64,000 bases of DNA, from NCBI GenBank assembly GCA_017302895.1, contig JAFLBV010000003.1:1-64000 (forward strand), written 5' to 3'. The notes below the pieces were generated by a model. That model ran no database searches. It had not been told where the DNA came from and saw only the letters and a list, made by a program, of their open reading frames with translations. A program made the position numbers and the translations under genes. Origin of the DNA: Ignavibacteria bacterium (GTDB lineage: Bacteria > Bacteroidota > Ignavibacteria > Ignavibacteriales > Ignavibacteriaceae). This document shows, piece after piece, positions 1 to 9,095 of the stretch. Within the stretch, counting starts at the first letter, position 1. Every line of letters starts with the position of its first letter.

Positions 1-120
1 GGCATTCCCCGGCCGCTCGATCCCTTCCCTGCCGAAACGACGGTGTCGCCCGGTTGGCGCGCCAATCTGGAGCGCGCCGTCGCCGGCGAGATGGCCAATG
101 TGCATCTTTATCGCTACCTT
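1..120. other. GC-rich foreign or chimeric end fragment
   Basis: By hand count 71 of the first 100 bases are G or C, while the rest of the window is near 40-45%. The plus strand is open in frame 1 from base 1, and the composition changes abruptly near 110-125, inside what should be the penicillin acylase gene. The encoded stretch (E-x-AN-x-HLYRYLL) loosely resembles a ferritin-like DUF2202 helix, but this is too short to call. An assembly chimera or a contaminant join is the simplest reading; a real recombination junction is possible. Confidence 0.7.
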
Positions 121-716
121 CTGCCCCCCATTCCAACAATTCTCTTTGAAAAATATTTACTCTCATCGGAGAAATTGTTGAGGAGAGTAAGCAGAACAAT
201 ATCTTCAGCCGACCATCTGTGGGGAGATATACCCAAAGCTGAGAATTCACTCTGGATAAGGGGATTTTCGGAGTCGAGATACCCGTTAATTCCATCCGAA
301 TAAGCCTTAACCAAAACCTTCGCTTCGCTGTCAAGTTCATCGAAAAATGTTTTTGCCTTTGACGACAAATCAAGTTGTCTGAAAAATTTATCCGCTTCAA
401 CCGTTTTCTCACCGAGATATTCAGAAAGCCCCCCCAGGGCAATAAGTCTGTGATACTCCATTTCGAGCAGCCTGTCGCGTGCATGGAGGTATCCGAGCGC
501 AAACAAAAGGTCTTTTCGACTTTTGCTTTTAACGAGGGGAATGCCGTATTCATTAGTTCTTATCTCTACATTATCAGTAAGTCCTTTTATTTCAATCGCA
601 CCTTCATACTTTGGAACGGATGTTCCGATGATGGACTTAAAAAAGAAGTAAATAACTACAGAGAGTATCAGGAGTGTAAGTGCCGGAGCAACAATATATT
701 TAAGGAGTTTTTCCAT
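114..716 (-). pseudogene. Penicillin acylase family (Ntn hydrolase), N-terminal fragment
   Basis: The 200-aa product matches the amino-terminal part of the penicillin/cephalosporin acylase family (N-terminal nucleophile hydrolases that cleave amide bonds, usually periplasmic). Residues 8-28 form a single membrane segment or signal anchor. Then follow the family motifs around EYGIPLVKSKS and ALGYLHARDRLLEM, and a GGLSEYLG segment. Family members run to 600-850 aa with an autocatalytic Ser/Cys in the middle; none of that is present. The frame ends (TAG at 114-116) just where GC-rich foreign sequence begins, so the truncation is probably a contig artefact, not biological decay. It starts 5 bp after the Omp85 gene's stop and is likely last in the same transcript. 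Confidence 0.8.
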
Positions 717-720
717 TATC

Positions 721-2469
721 TCAAAATTGATTAATTATACCGAAATGAAGTTTACCGTCACTAAAACCTTCACCGGCCGCCAAAGCATAACTGACACTTA
801 GCAATCCGATGCCGGTTTCAAAACTCATACCAAATCCATAGCCCGTCTTGAATGAACTTGTTTCCTCGATTTTCTTCTCTGCATTACCTTCCCGAAGGTA
901 ATATCCCGCATCGAAGAAAGCAAAAAGATATGATCTGCTCGAAGTAAGGAATCTGTATTCAAGATTAGACCAGGCAATTCTGTTCCCCCGAAACTGCTCT
1001 TCACGGTACCCTCTGAGTGATGAATTCCCACCAAGCCGGAAAAGATCACTCTCCTCAATAAGATCGCCCTGAACTTCTCTAACGCTTACACCAAGCGCTG
1101 CTATATTTCGATTGAACAATTCGAAATATGCATCGAAATCAAATACAATCTTTCTCAAATTCACCTGCAGTATCTGCCCGGGTGTTATGAATTCTTTGGG
1201 TCCTTGAATCTTCTTGTTGGAAAGTGAAAACCAGGAAAAGAAATTTATCCCACTAACAGGTGATATCGGATCATCCCGTGTATCGTATTTTATACCCACA
1301 CCACCTGTCAGGATAGACGAATTGTAAACCGTGAAAACCGGAACTGCGAATAGAGTGGGGATTATCGATTGGGTCGCAAAAGACAGTGATATCGAGAAGT
1401 TGCTGCCGGTGTAATAATCAGCAGTCAGCTCGAGTATTCTGTCCACATAAAGTGTGTCCTGTTGCCTCTGATAGAGTCTCGGAGAGATATTCAGGGGTAA
1501 GCCAAGGAACCATGGTTCAAGATAGCGAAGATCGAGCTCCTGGGAATTCCTGTTCAACTGTTGCCATTTGAAACTGAAATTCCTTCCCGTACCGAAAAGA
1601 TTTCGTAAATTAATGTTTACAAGACCCGTCAGATACCCCGATTCCTCATTTTGTCCGGGGGGCAGATAACCGATGACGCCGTCAAAATTGTTGGTGTTCG
1701 CTTCTTTTATGGTGATCCGAAGTACCCCTTCCTGTCGCTCGTTGAAATAAAATTCAGGTTGAGCCACGGGTTCGAAAAATCTTAAACGGTTAAGCTTTGC
1801 CGCAATAATTTTATTGTTTTCAGGCAGGTAGATGTCCCCTGCCCTGATATTTAACTCGCGAAGGATCACATCCGGTGAAGTCGAACTGTTACCTGAAATC
1901 TCAATCTTGTCAATAATCGCTTTTTTATTTGGTAAAATCGTCAAATTGACATCTGTATTGAGGGAAGTTGAGTCCTCTGATTTATAAACTGTTACAGAAT
2001 TCACCTTGATCTGAGCGAAAGGATACCCTTTTTTCTCGAGGTTCTGTAGAATTTCCGCAAAAACCAGTTCGAGTTCCCGCTCGTCGTAAAAACTCCCTTC
2101 AATAAATTCAAGACTCCTCACCCCTTCAACGAGAGTATCAGTACCGGAATTCAAAAATTTTATCTTTTTTATTGTGGCTCTTAATCCGGCGTCTATAGTA
2201 ACTGCAAGCCGGGATGAGAGTGAGTCGATCTGTTCAATTTTAGCGTCAACTATATGGGAAAGATAGCCGGAAGAGTTGAGTTTTCGGGAAATTCTCGCCA
2301 GAACTGTGTCAATTTCAAAAACAGAAGTTTTTATTGGAAAGGAAATCCCGACAGCAGCGGTAATTTCTTTTTCACTGATTGGGGGGGCAGGCCGGTATTC
2401 AATGGAGGTAATATTCTGTCCGAACAGAGGTATTTGAACAACAATCAGAACAAGCTTAAACCATCTCAT
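721..2469 (-). CDS. Omp85 family outer membrane protein (BamA/TamA-like)
   Basis: A 582-aa exported protein with a short signal peptide (residues 1-18). Roughly residues 20-260 are POTRA-like periplasmic repeats (for example the region around DVILRELNIRAGDIY), followed by a C-terminal surface-antigen beta-barrel. Barrel signatures are YDTRDDPISPVSG near residue 395 and LGGNSSLRGYREEQFRGN near 480, the latter carrying the RGY/F motif of the Omp85 lid loop. The last residue is Phe, as in outer-membrane barrels. The length is shorter than typical BamA (about 800 aa), so a TamA-like or accessory barrel-assembly/translocation role is more likely than the essential BamA. Its start overlaps the upstream kinase gene by 14 bp. 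Confidence 0.85.
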   Translation of the reverse strand: MRWFKLVLIVVQIPLFGQNITSIEYRPAPPISEKEITAAVGISFPIKTSVFEIDTVLARISRKLNSSGYLSHIVDAKIEQIDSLSSRLAVTIDAGLRATIKKIKFLNSGTDTLVEGVRSLEFIEGSFYDERELELVFAEILQNLEKKGYPFAQIKVNSVTVYKSEDSTSLNTDVNLTILPNKKAIIDKIEISGNSSTSPDVILRELNIRAGDIYLPENNKIIAAKLNRLRFFEPVAQPEFYFNERQEGVLRITIKEANTNNFDGVIGYLPPGQNEESGYLTGLVNINLRNLFGTGRNFSFKWQQLNRNSQELDLRYLEPWFLGLPLNISPRLYQRQQDTLYVDRILELTADYYTGSNFSISLSFATQSIIPTLFAVPVFTVYNSSILTGGVGIKYDTRDDPISPVSGINFFSWFSLSNKKIQGPKEFITPGQILQVNLRKIVFDFDAYFELFNRNIAALGVSVREVQGDLIEESDLFRLGGNSSLRGYREEQFRGNRIAWSNLEYRFLTSSRSYLFAFFDAGYYLREGNAEKKIEETSSFKTGYGFGMSFETGIGLLSVSYALAAGEGFSDGKLHFGIINQF

Positions 2470-3418
2470 TCATCAGATTCATTTTTTTACCAACAGGTTC
2501 AACAATTACTTCATTGAATTTGGATTTGATAATTTCCGGTTCCACTTCGCATACACTTATCATTGAGGCATTTGCTGCACCCGAAGCAGTGGCGTATTTA
2601 ATAATATCAGTCAATATCTCGTCGTGCGACAGTCCATAAACGAATCCGGCGACAAAGGCGTCTCCCGAACCGGTCTCGTCAATTCTGTCCACTGCAGGAG
2701 GTATAACTTTATAATTGAACCCGAAAGAATTAACATAAAGAGGATTTGATCCATCCGTGATGACCGATATTTTAACCCCCTTCTCAGCAAATATTCTCAG
2801 GGCATCGAGGATTTCACTCTCTGTTTCAACTTTTGTGCCGGTAAACTCGGATGCCTCTTTTCTGTTAAGATGTAAAACCGTTGGATTTTTTTCGATAGCG
2901 AGGTGCAATGAGTTTCCATATGTGTCGAGGATGGAAGTTTTATCATACTTTTCTGCGATTTCCAGACCATAGGCAAATATGTCATCGCAAAGTGGAGAGG
3001 GACTGCTGCCGGAGAAAACAACATACTCACAATTTTGAATCATTTTATCAAGTCTGGACTTAAAACCCTCAACTTCAGATTCGGAGATAATGGAGTTTTC
3101 ACCAAAAAAATGTGAGACTGTTCCCCTTCCTTCATCAATAATTACACTTCCGTATCGGGTTTCTGACACGGTATTCACGGCCGTAAACGCTATCTCTTCA
3201 GCCGTGAGTGCTGAGCGAAGACGCCTGCCGTGATCGCCACCAAGAAAGGTTAACGCAAGGTTCTTTATACCGAGTTTGTTTAATTGCCGACTGACATTAA
3301 TCCCTTTTCCGCCGGCATAGTAACTTAGGCGCCCGTTTCGGTTTGTGCTGTTTTCAACTGTTTCACTGTAGTGTAACCTGTGTTCAATAATTGGATTAAG
3401 TGTTACGGTCAGAACCAA
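2456..3418 (-). CDS. PfkB-family sugar kinase, 1-phosphofructokinase-like
   Basis: A 320-aa ribokinase/PfkB-fold kinase. The N-terminus (LTVTLNP) and GGKGINVSRQL near residue 38 are typical of the 1-phosphofructokinase/tagatose-6-phosphate kinase subfamily. The catalytic anion-hole motif is present as ETGSGDAFVAGF near residue 250, with the base Asp. The usual substrate is fructose 1-phosphate or a related sugar phosphate with ATP. No fructose PTS genes are nearby, so the true substrate is unclear. It lies between an Omp85 gene (14-bp overlap) and the GWxTD gene (9-bp gap), placing it in a long envelope-themed transcript. Confidence 0.85.
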   Translation of the reverse strand: MVLTVTLNPIIEHRLHYSETVENSTNRNGRLSYYAGGKGINVSRQLNKLGIKNLALTFLGGDHGRRLRSALTAEEIAFTAVNTVSETRYGSVIIDEGRGTVSHFFGENSIISESEVEGFKSRLDKMIQNCEYVVFSGSSPSPLCDDIFAYGLEIAEKYDKTSILDTYGNSLHLAIEKNPTVLHLNRKEASEFTGTKVETESEILDALRIFAEKGVKISVITDGSNPLYVNSFGFNYKVIPPAVDRIDETGSGDAFVAGFVYGLSHDEILTDIIKYATASGAANASMISVCEVEPEIIKSKFNEVIVEPVGKKMNLMNEMV

Positions 3419-3427
3419 TTTATTCTC

Positions 3428-4702
3428 CTAATATCTGTATCTGTACTCGCCAAAAAACGGAGTCACAAGCCTGTAATCTCCAAAGCCGGTTTGATCAACA
3501 AAAATGAAGCGTCTGTTGATATCGTAGTAATCCCAAATTTCGTATGGCTTACTGTCGTATTCAAATGGATGTCTTTCTATGTTGTTCGGAGTACCGAGGG
3601 TGATGTAAACCATCCCCATATCGCTTCTCCAACCTTCCAGCATCTGTTTGAAGTTTTTGTTTGCAAATTCGATTCTTCTGTAATACTCGTTGAAGACTTC
3701 GTTCTCGGGTGTACCCTGTGTTGGGTCCTTCTTCTCCCAGAATTCCATGAATCGTGCAAGTTTTTCTGTAAAATCCTTCCCGTCCTGGATAAAATTTATC
3801 TCGGAGGGTCCGGCAATATAGATCATTTGATCAGCAGCCTTCTCCAGATCTTTCAAAGTGGATGGCATACCTGACCACTTCGAAAAGAATGTTTTTGTAC
3901 TGCCGATAATTGTCTTATCATCAACAAATGGTGCACTAATCACCATTTTATATTCACCCATGCCGGCATCTTTAAAATTGAAAGTGTAAAAAAGTTGATT
4001 GTTCCCTGCCTTGAAGGATTCAACTTTTTTCTCGTTATAGATTGGATTTCCTTTTAAATCGAGAATGGCGTAAGTTACTTCAATTTGTCTGTCAGTAGCT
4101 GAATAGACCTCATAAAAAACAGGGATCCCGTCTTTTTGAGTGGCAACATTTCTTGAGAGATTTGGGATAATCTTCGTTGTTCCCGATGCACTGGTGGTTT
4201 TACCTGAAATGAGCATAATGTCGCTTATCGCCAGTTCCTGTGTAAAAGTTCTTACAGGAAACTCAACTTCTGCCCTGTATTCTTTCCTTGAATCAAGGTC
4301 TTCCACTAAAATCGTGAAATAGTACTTTCCCGGAGGCAGTTTGAATGATCTTGCAGAGAGATTGTAGTCGGTTTTTGAATTGGTTTTCTGGAAATCGAGT
4401 AACTCAATTTTTTCCGTCCACGATTTCTCGGTGATTAATGTCAGTTTGTTTTCATCATTAATCGTAATGGAAATTGAGTATTCAGCTCTAAATTTTTCAC
4501 CTGATTTGATAAAACTTAGCCTGTCGAAAGGCACCTGCAAAAAGAAATCGACCCGGGTCTGTGTTGTGTCACCCGAGTAAAAATTGTAAATATCAAAAAA
4601 GAATACAGGTTCTCTGCTGTAATCGTTCGGTTTTCCTGTTTCGGGTTGAGCCATAAGTGCCACCTGAAACAGTATCATGGTCAACAAGGCAACTTTTTTC
4701 AT
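3428..4702 (-). CDS. GWxTD domain-containing exported protein
   Basis: I start this at the ATG at 4702, one base after the rimO stop. That gives MKKVALLTMILFQ..., a clean signal peptide; an upstream in-frame ATG at 4726 would overlap rimO and bury it. The mature protein (about 424 aa total) is beta-rich. Its C-terminal GWxTD domain appears as GWRSDMGMVYITLGTPNNIE near residue 360, followed by a conserved WDYYDI segment and RLVTP near the end. The name-giving Thr is Ser here. GWxTD proteins are common in Ignavibacteria, Acidobacteria and relatives; their biochemical role is unknown. Transcribed with rimO upstream and the PfkB kinase downstream. Confidence 0.85.
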   Translation of the reverse strand: MKKVALLTMILFQVALMAQPETGKPNDYSREPVFFFDIYNFYSGDTTQTRVDFFLQVPFDRLSFIKSGEKFRAEYSISITINDENKLTLITEKSWTEKIELLDFQKTNSKTDYNLSARSFKLPPGKYYFTILVEDLDSRKEYRAEVEFPVRTFTQELAISDIMLISGKTTSASGTTKIIPNLSRNVATQKDGIPVFYEVYSATDRQIEVTYAILDLKGNPIYNEKKVESFKAGNNQLFYTFNFKDAGMGEYKMVISAPFVDDKTIIGSTKTFFSKWSGMPSTLKDLEKAADQMIYIAGPSEINFIQDGKDFTEKLARFMEFWEKKDPTQGTPENEVFNEYYRRIEFANKNFKQMLEGWRSDMGMVYITLGTPNNIERHPFEYDSKPYEIWDYYDINRRFIFVDQTGFGDYRLVTPFFGEYRYRY

Positions 4703-4703
4703 A

Positions 4704-5996
4704 TCAGTTTCTTTCAATTTTTCCAAATAAATCGTATTCGGCAGAATCGTAAATTCTCACCTCGACCATATCACCCGGCGCGAGTAAATGATCCTCTTTG
4801 TCGATGATTACTTCACCATCAACCTCAGGGGCATCCATAGTGCTCCTGCCGATATAGAAATCGCCTTCAGCCGAGTCGATTATTACTCTCTGAAGAGTTC
4901 CGGTCAACGCCTCATTCTTTTTTCGTGAAATCCTTTTCTGGATTTCCATAATTCTTTTCTTTCGTCTCTTTTTTTCTTTTTCAGGAACAGGATCCCCTAA
5001 AATAAAACTTGTTGTGTTATCCTCCACGGAAAAAGTAAATACCCCAAGTCTGTCAAACTTAAATTCTTTTATAAATTTCAAAAGTTCTTCGAAATGCTCT
5101 TCTGTCTCTGCCGGATATCCCGCGATCATGGTCGTTCGAATGGTAATACCGGGCACTCTGGCTCTAAGTTTGTCAAGAAGTTCAACTGTAGCCCTGCGGG
5201 TTATCCCCCTCCTCATTGATTTTAGAACGGGATCGCTGATGTGCTGAAGCGGGATGTCGAGATATTTTACCAGTTTTGGGTTGTTCGCCAGTTCATCAAT
5301 CAGCTCATCAGGAAAATGTGAAGGATAGGCATACATCAGCCTTATCCACTCTATTCCCGCCACTTCACTGAGCTTCTGAAGGAGTTCGGCGATATTTCTC
5401 TTCCCGTAAAGATCTTTACCATAATCGGTGGTATCCTGCCCGATTATTATCAATTCTTTTACCCCGTTCTTTGCAAGAAAGCGGGTTTCTGAAATCAAAT
5501 CTTCCATCGGCTTTGATTTGTGCAAGCCCCTCATTAGAGGAATTGAGCAAAAGGAGCAGGGATGATCACACCCCTCGGATATTTTCAAATAGGCGAAGTG
5601 GTGCTGCTCAGAGAGATGTCTTTCACCGAGAAGTTCATACTTGAGGTGTCCCCCCATGTCCTCGATAATCTCTTCATATTTCTCGGTACCATAGAAATGG
5701 TCAACTTCGGGAATCTCGGTTTTAAGATCTTCCATGTAACGCTCGGAAAGACAGCCCGCTACTATTACATTCTCTATTACACCTTCGTTTTTCAGTTTCA
5801 CGGCTTTTAGAATTTCTTCTATCGATTCCTGCTTTGCTGCTTCTATAAACCCGCAGGTGTTTAAAATCACGGTATCGGCTTCTTCTGCATTTTCGGTTAA
5901 TTCATAACCGTTCAAGAGAAGCTGGTTCATCAATCTTTCTGAATCCACAGTGTTTTTTGAACAACCTAAGGTGATTACACCTACTTTTTTTGCCAT
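4704..5996 (-). CDS. rimO: Ribosomal protein S12 methylthiotransferase RimO
   Basis: A 430-aa radical-SAM methylthiotransferase that adds a methylthio group to an Asp of ribosomal protein S12. The N-terminal UPF0004 domain carries three Cys for the auxiliary 4Fe-4S cluster (TLGCSKN, NTCGFIE, AGCLSER). The radical-SAM cluster motif is CDHPCSFCSIP near residue 145, and a TRAM domain ends the protein. FCSIP and the S12-type N-terminus separate it from MiaB, which is encoded separately at 12761-14104. It lies 4 bp downstream of the cdsA stop and directly before the GWxTD gene. Confidence 0.96.
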   Translation of the reverse strand: MAKKVGVITLGCSKNTVDSERLMNQLLLNGYELTENAEEADTVILNTCGFIEAAKQESIEEILKAVKLKNEGVIENVIVAGCLSERYMEDLKTEIPEVDHFYGTEKYEEIIEDMGGHLKYELLGERHLSEQHHFAYLKISEGCDHPCSFCSIPLMRGLHKSKPMEDLISETRFLAKNGVKELIIIGQDTTDYGKDLYGKRNIAELLQKLSEVAGIEWIRLMYAYPSHFPDELIDELANNPKLVKYLDIPLQHISDPVLKSMRRGITRRATVELLDKLRARVPGITIRTTMIAGYPAETEEHFEELLKFIKEFKFDRLGVFTFSVEDNTTSFILGDPVPEKEKKRRKKRIMEIQKRISRKKNEALTGTLQRVIIDSAEGDFYIGRSTMDAPEVDGEVIIDKEDHLLAPGDMVEVRIYDSAEYDLFGKIERN

Positions 5997-6000
5997 ATTT

Positions 6001-6819
6001 TTAGAAACTGATAAATTGTTTTACATAAATATAAATTACGGGAGCTGATGCGATTACCGAATCGAACCGGTCGAAGAAACCGCCATGTCCGGCAAGTATG
6101 TTCGAGGAGTCTTTTGTTCCCGCATCCCTCTTAATGAGTGATTCGACGAGATCGCCGAGGGGTCCAACAATTCCCACTATCAGACCGAGTGCCAACGCGT
6201 CGTAGACTGACAGGAAGTCAAGGAACAGATATCTGAACAGAAAAAAACTTGCAATCGCCCCGGCGAGTCCAAAATAAAACCCTTCCCAGCTCTTCTTTGG
6301 ACTGACTCTTTCCATCAATCTGTGCTTTCCGAATGTCAGGCCGCCAAAATATGCGGAAGTGTCACTCAACCAGATCGAAACAATGTATGAAACTATGAAT
6401 ATCCCCGCCTTGCCGACAGGAAATGACGGAAATTCCCTGATCATTATCAAACTGCTGGCACATACACCTATATAAAAGATACCTGTCACACTTGCACCAA
6501 GATTGATGATTGCAGAACCTTTGTTCTTAAACAATTCCCGGAACATGATGACAAGAATAATCACATATATCGATTCTATTTCCGATATCCATTGGAATTT
6601 TACATTCAGTATGAAGAAGAGAACTGCAGGAATACCCCACCCTCTTGTGGTAATGGCATCTTTTTTCAGTGCCATCTCACTAAATTCCCAATACGACATT
6701 ACGGCAATCAAAGATACCAGTGCCACAAACCACAAATCGCCGAAATAAGCTGCGGCAAGCACTAAAGGACCGAGGGAAAAAGCTACCAATGAGCGGGATG
6801 CGAGATTCGAAAATTTCAT
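6001..6819 (-). CDS. cdsA: Phosphatidate cytidylyltransferase
   Basis: A 272-aa integral membrane enzyme making CDP-diacylglycerol from CTP and phosphatidic acid, the branch point of phospholipid synthesis. Multiple hydrophobic helices are visible. The family signature is intact in two parts: SPKKSWEGFYFGL near residue 175 and GPLGDLVESLIKRDAGTKDS near 220, followed by GHGGFFDRFDS with the metal-binding Asp. It sits 5 bp upstream of rimO and 21 bp downstream of the zinc-ribbon/DUF2007 gene. Confidence 0.95.
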   Translation of the reverse strand: MKFSNLASRSLVAFSLGPLVLAAAYFGDLWFVALVSLIAVMSYWEFSEMALKKDAITTRGWGIPAVLFFILNVKFQWISEIESIYVIILVIMFRELFKNKGSAIINLGASVTGIFYIGVCASSLIMIREFPSFPVGKAGIFIVSYIVSIWLSDTSAYFGGLTFGKHRLMERVSPKKSWEGFYFGLAGAIASFFLFRYLFLDFLSVYDALALGLIVGIVGPLGDLVESLIKRDAGTKDSSNILAGHGGFFDRFDSVIASAPVIYIYVKQFISF

Positions 6820-6840
6820 CTTCTGGAATTTTTTCCTGAG

Positions 6841-7212
6841 TTAATTAAACAAATTTTCATCTTCATTATCAGCTTCCGGTGGCTCCTTTTTCTGCTCATC
6901 ATATGCCTTTAGAAATTCGAAAGCTGATTCGCTGTCTTCCACTTTTACATAGAGCATGATTGAGGACATGTTTCCCAAACCGGGATAACTGCTGTCTTTC
7001 TTGTTCACTATCCAGGTTTCGATCCCTGCACTTTCGAGATTAGCCTTGATCATTTCTGCTTCGTAGAGGTCGTAACAACTATAAATAAAGATGTACTCAT
7101 CTGTATAGAAACTGATTGAGCCGTCAGAAGGATTTTCGACCGTCGCACCGCATTCAGGACAAACCGGTACACCACTGTCAAATATCGATCCGCACTCAGG
7201 ACACTCGAACAT
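6841..7212 (-). CDS. Zinc-ribbon plus DUF2007 (putative signal transducing) protein
   Basis: A 123-aa cytosolic protein. Residues 1-26 form a two-knuckle zinc ribbon (CPECG at 4-8 and CPECG at 18-22). Residues 40-105 match the DUF2007 fold, with the typical YDLYEAEMIKANLESAGI helix and IVNKKDSSYPG loop. The tail is acidic. DUF2007 resembles nitrogen-regulatory PII-like folds, but no function is established. It follows the DUF3108 gene after an 87-bp gap in which I see no clear promoter or terminator. Confidence 0.8.
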   Translation of the reverse strand: MFECPECGSIFDSGVPVCPECGATVENPSDGSISFYTDEYIFIYSCYDLYEAEMIKANLESAGIETWIVNKKDSSYPGLGNMSSIMLYVKVEDSESAFEFLKAYDEQKKEPPEADNEDENLFN

Positions 7213-7299
7213 ACTACATCCTTATTGTTGAAAAAACAGTTAAATCAGAACTGATTATAACACTTTTCGGTGAAATTATTCACTCTGTTGAGGATAAAC

Positions 7300-8094
7300 T
7301 TATCTCTTCGAGGTAAGCTTTCCGGCAAGACCTTCATACTTTGTCAGTTCAGCATCAATAGAACCGATCACAACTTTGGTTTTCACCTTCACAGGCATCT
7401 TTACATCGTCATCTGTCAACCAAACATAGATACTGCCTTCATTCTTGAACAAACCGCCTTTTTTAACAAGAGGTTCGAGTATGATACAATCAAATGTGCC
7501 GGCTGCAACTTTCACTCTTTCTTTACCGCGATAAACAACATCGAGCTGATTTACTTTGCCTTCATAAAAGTTTTTCAACTTTACGATGTCACCCTTTTTT
7601 GATTTCGAGAAGTCAATTGTCCGGCAATAATAAAATGCTGAAATTATATCGTGTGTGTATTTTGGGAAAGCGTAATCTCCATCAGAAGTCTTTGCCTTTC
7701 CTGCTCTGTGATCGAAGAAAGCTGAATAATCTTTTGTAAAGCTACCCTCTTTTATGTGCTGTTCAAATCTCCAGGGGAAAAGTCCTTCCACATCAAGATA
7801 CGACTCGTATCTGTCGCGAACCTTAAAAACTGCGTCAAAAGATGGTACGGAGTTCACTTCAAACAAAACATTATAGGTTTCCCGTCCTGCAACCTTCTTA
7901 ATTTTCGGAATTTGCATGGTGGCAATACCTGCAGTTACGAAACCGTAGTTTACATTAAAGGTGAGTTTTTCGCCGGCTTTAAAAGCCTTGTTAGTTACTT
8001 TGGGAAAATTGTCATAAACATCATTTCCGGAGTAGAAGCCACCGAGAAAGAGGATCGCACCCGCAAGTACGATACCGGTAATAAATCTTTTCAT
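7300..8094 (-). CDS. DUF3108 exported protein
   Basis: I choose the ATG at 8094, which overlaps the glycosyltransferase stop as ATGA, rather than the in-frame ATG at 8106. The product is 264 aa with a signal peptide (MKRFITGIVLAGAILFLGG). The mature part matches DUF3108: AGEKLTFNVNYGFVTAG near residue 40, RDRYESYLD near 95, HDIISAFYYCRT near 145 and IYVWLTDD near 215. DUF3108 proteins are periplasmic or outer-membrane-associated in Gram-negative bacteria and of unknown function. The coupling to a GT9 gene and LptE suggests an envelope or lipopolysaccharide role (inference). Confidence 0.85.
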   Translation of the reverse strand: MKRFITGIVLAGAILFLGGFYSGNDVYDNFPKVTNKAFKAGEKLTFNVNYGFVTAGIATMQIPKIKKVAGRETYNVLFEVNSVPSFDAVFKVRDRYESYLDVEGLFPWRFEQHIKEGSFTKDYSAFFDHRAGKAKTSDGDYAFPKYTHDIISAFYYCRTIDFSKSKKGDIVKLKNFYEGKVNQLDVVYRGKERVKVAAGTFDCIILEPLVKKGGLFKNEGSIYVWLTDDDVKMPVKVKTKVVIGSIDAELTKYEGLAGKLTSKR

Positions 8095-9095
8095 TTTGAG
8101 TTCCATTTTTTAATTTCTTGAATCTTATTCATTATGTCAGCTACTATTTTTTCGCTGTTTATACTATTCATACACTCCAAACGAACACATTGTTTCAAGT
8201 CACACCCGTTGCAATCCATTTCAGGCTCATATATCAGTTTTCTCTCAGTATAAGGTCCCCATCTTTTTGCCGAACACTGAATAACTTTTGGATAAAATCC
8301 GACAATAAAACAGCCGGACGCGGCTGCAATATGTAAAGGTCCTGTGGAATTTGAAATGAATAAATCACCCTCTTTTATGAAAGCGGTCAACTCTGAGAGA
8401 GACAATTCCCCTGCCAGAAGTGTTGCTTCGCTTTTCCCTTTCACTCTCAAACATTTTTCAATTTCATCCTTTGAGCCGGTCAAAAAAACCTGAAATCGGC
8501 CATCTTCACACAGTTTTTCGGTAATAAAACGAAAGTGAGTCTCAGGAAGATCAGCAGCACTTCCACCACTTCCGGGATGAACAATGGTTATTATCTTCGA
8601 ATTGTCAGTCTGACTGTTTTTATTCTCTTTTATTCCTGCAAAAAAGTCCGCGGGAAAGCGGTATTTACCCCGCCATCCAACCATCGAAAGATTGTATTCC
8701 AGTTCGTGTTTTTCTGCAGTTTTTCTGTGCTCAAATATCTTTTGCGAAAAAAGAAAGGAATACCAGCGATATCCTGTGCCGACCCGCTTTTTAATCCCGG
8801 AAAGGAGACAGATCAGCGAGACCCTGAAATTCGGAGAGATTATATAGACTTCGCTAAACTTGTGTTTACGGAACTCTGCTGCACTTTGAAATACTCCCTT
8901 GTTTTTGAAATGATCCCAACTGAGGAATCCATCCACATAAGGAGATGCATCCACAAGTACTTGTGTATAATCTCTTCCCATGAACCATACTTCCGCACCC
9001 CTCTCTTTTTTCAGAATTTCAGCAACGGGGAGTGTAAGCACTACATCTCCAATTCTGTCTGTTCTGATTATGAGAATTTTATCCTTCACCGTCAT
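8091..9095 (-). CDS. Glycosyltransferase family 9 (heptosyltransferase-like)
   Basis: A 334-aa GT-B fold glycosyltransferase of the ADP-heptose:LPS heptosyltransferase family. Characteristic parts are the N-terminal ILIIRTDRIGDVVLTLP, HPGSGGSAADLPE near residue 175, and the donor-binding FISNSTGPLHIAAASG near 250. It also contains a Cys-rich C-terminal segment (CNGCDLKQC), common in this family. The likely reaction is transfer of a heptose or similar sugar to an LPS/LOS inner core at the cytosolic membrane face. Overlaps the TPR gene upstream by 17 bp and DUF3108 downstream by 4 bp. Confidence 0.9.
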   Translation of the reverse strand: MTVKDKILIIRTDRIGDVVLTLPVAEILKKERGAEVWFMGRDYTQVLVDASPYVDGFLSWDHFKNKGVFQSAAEFRKHKFSEVYIISPNFRVSLICLLSGIKKRVGTGYRWYSFLFSQKIFEHRKTAEKHELEYNLSMVGWRGKYRFPADFFAGIKENKNSQTDNSKIITIVHPGSGGSAADLPETHFRFITEKLCEDGRFQVFLTGSKDEIEKCLRVKGKSEATLLAGELSLSELTAFIKEGDLFISNSTGPLHIAAASGCFIVGFYPKVIQCSAKRWGPYTERKLIYEPEMDCNGCDLKQCVRLECMNSINSEKIVADIMNKIQEIKKWNSK

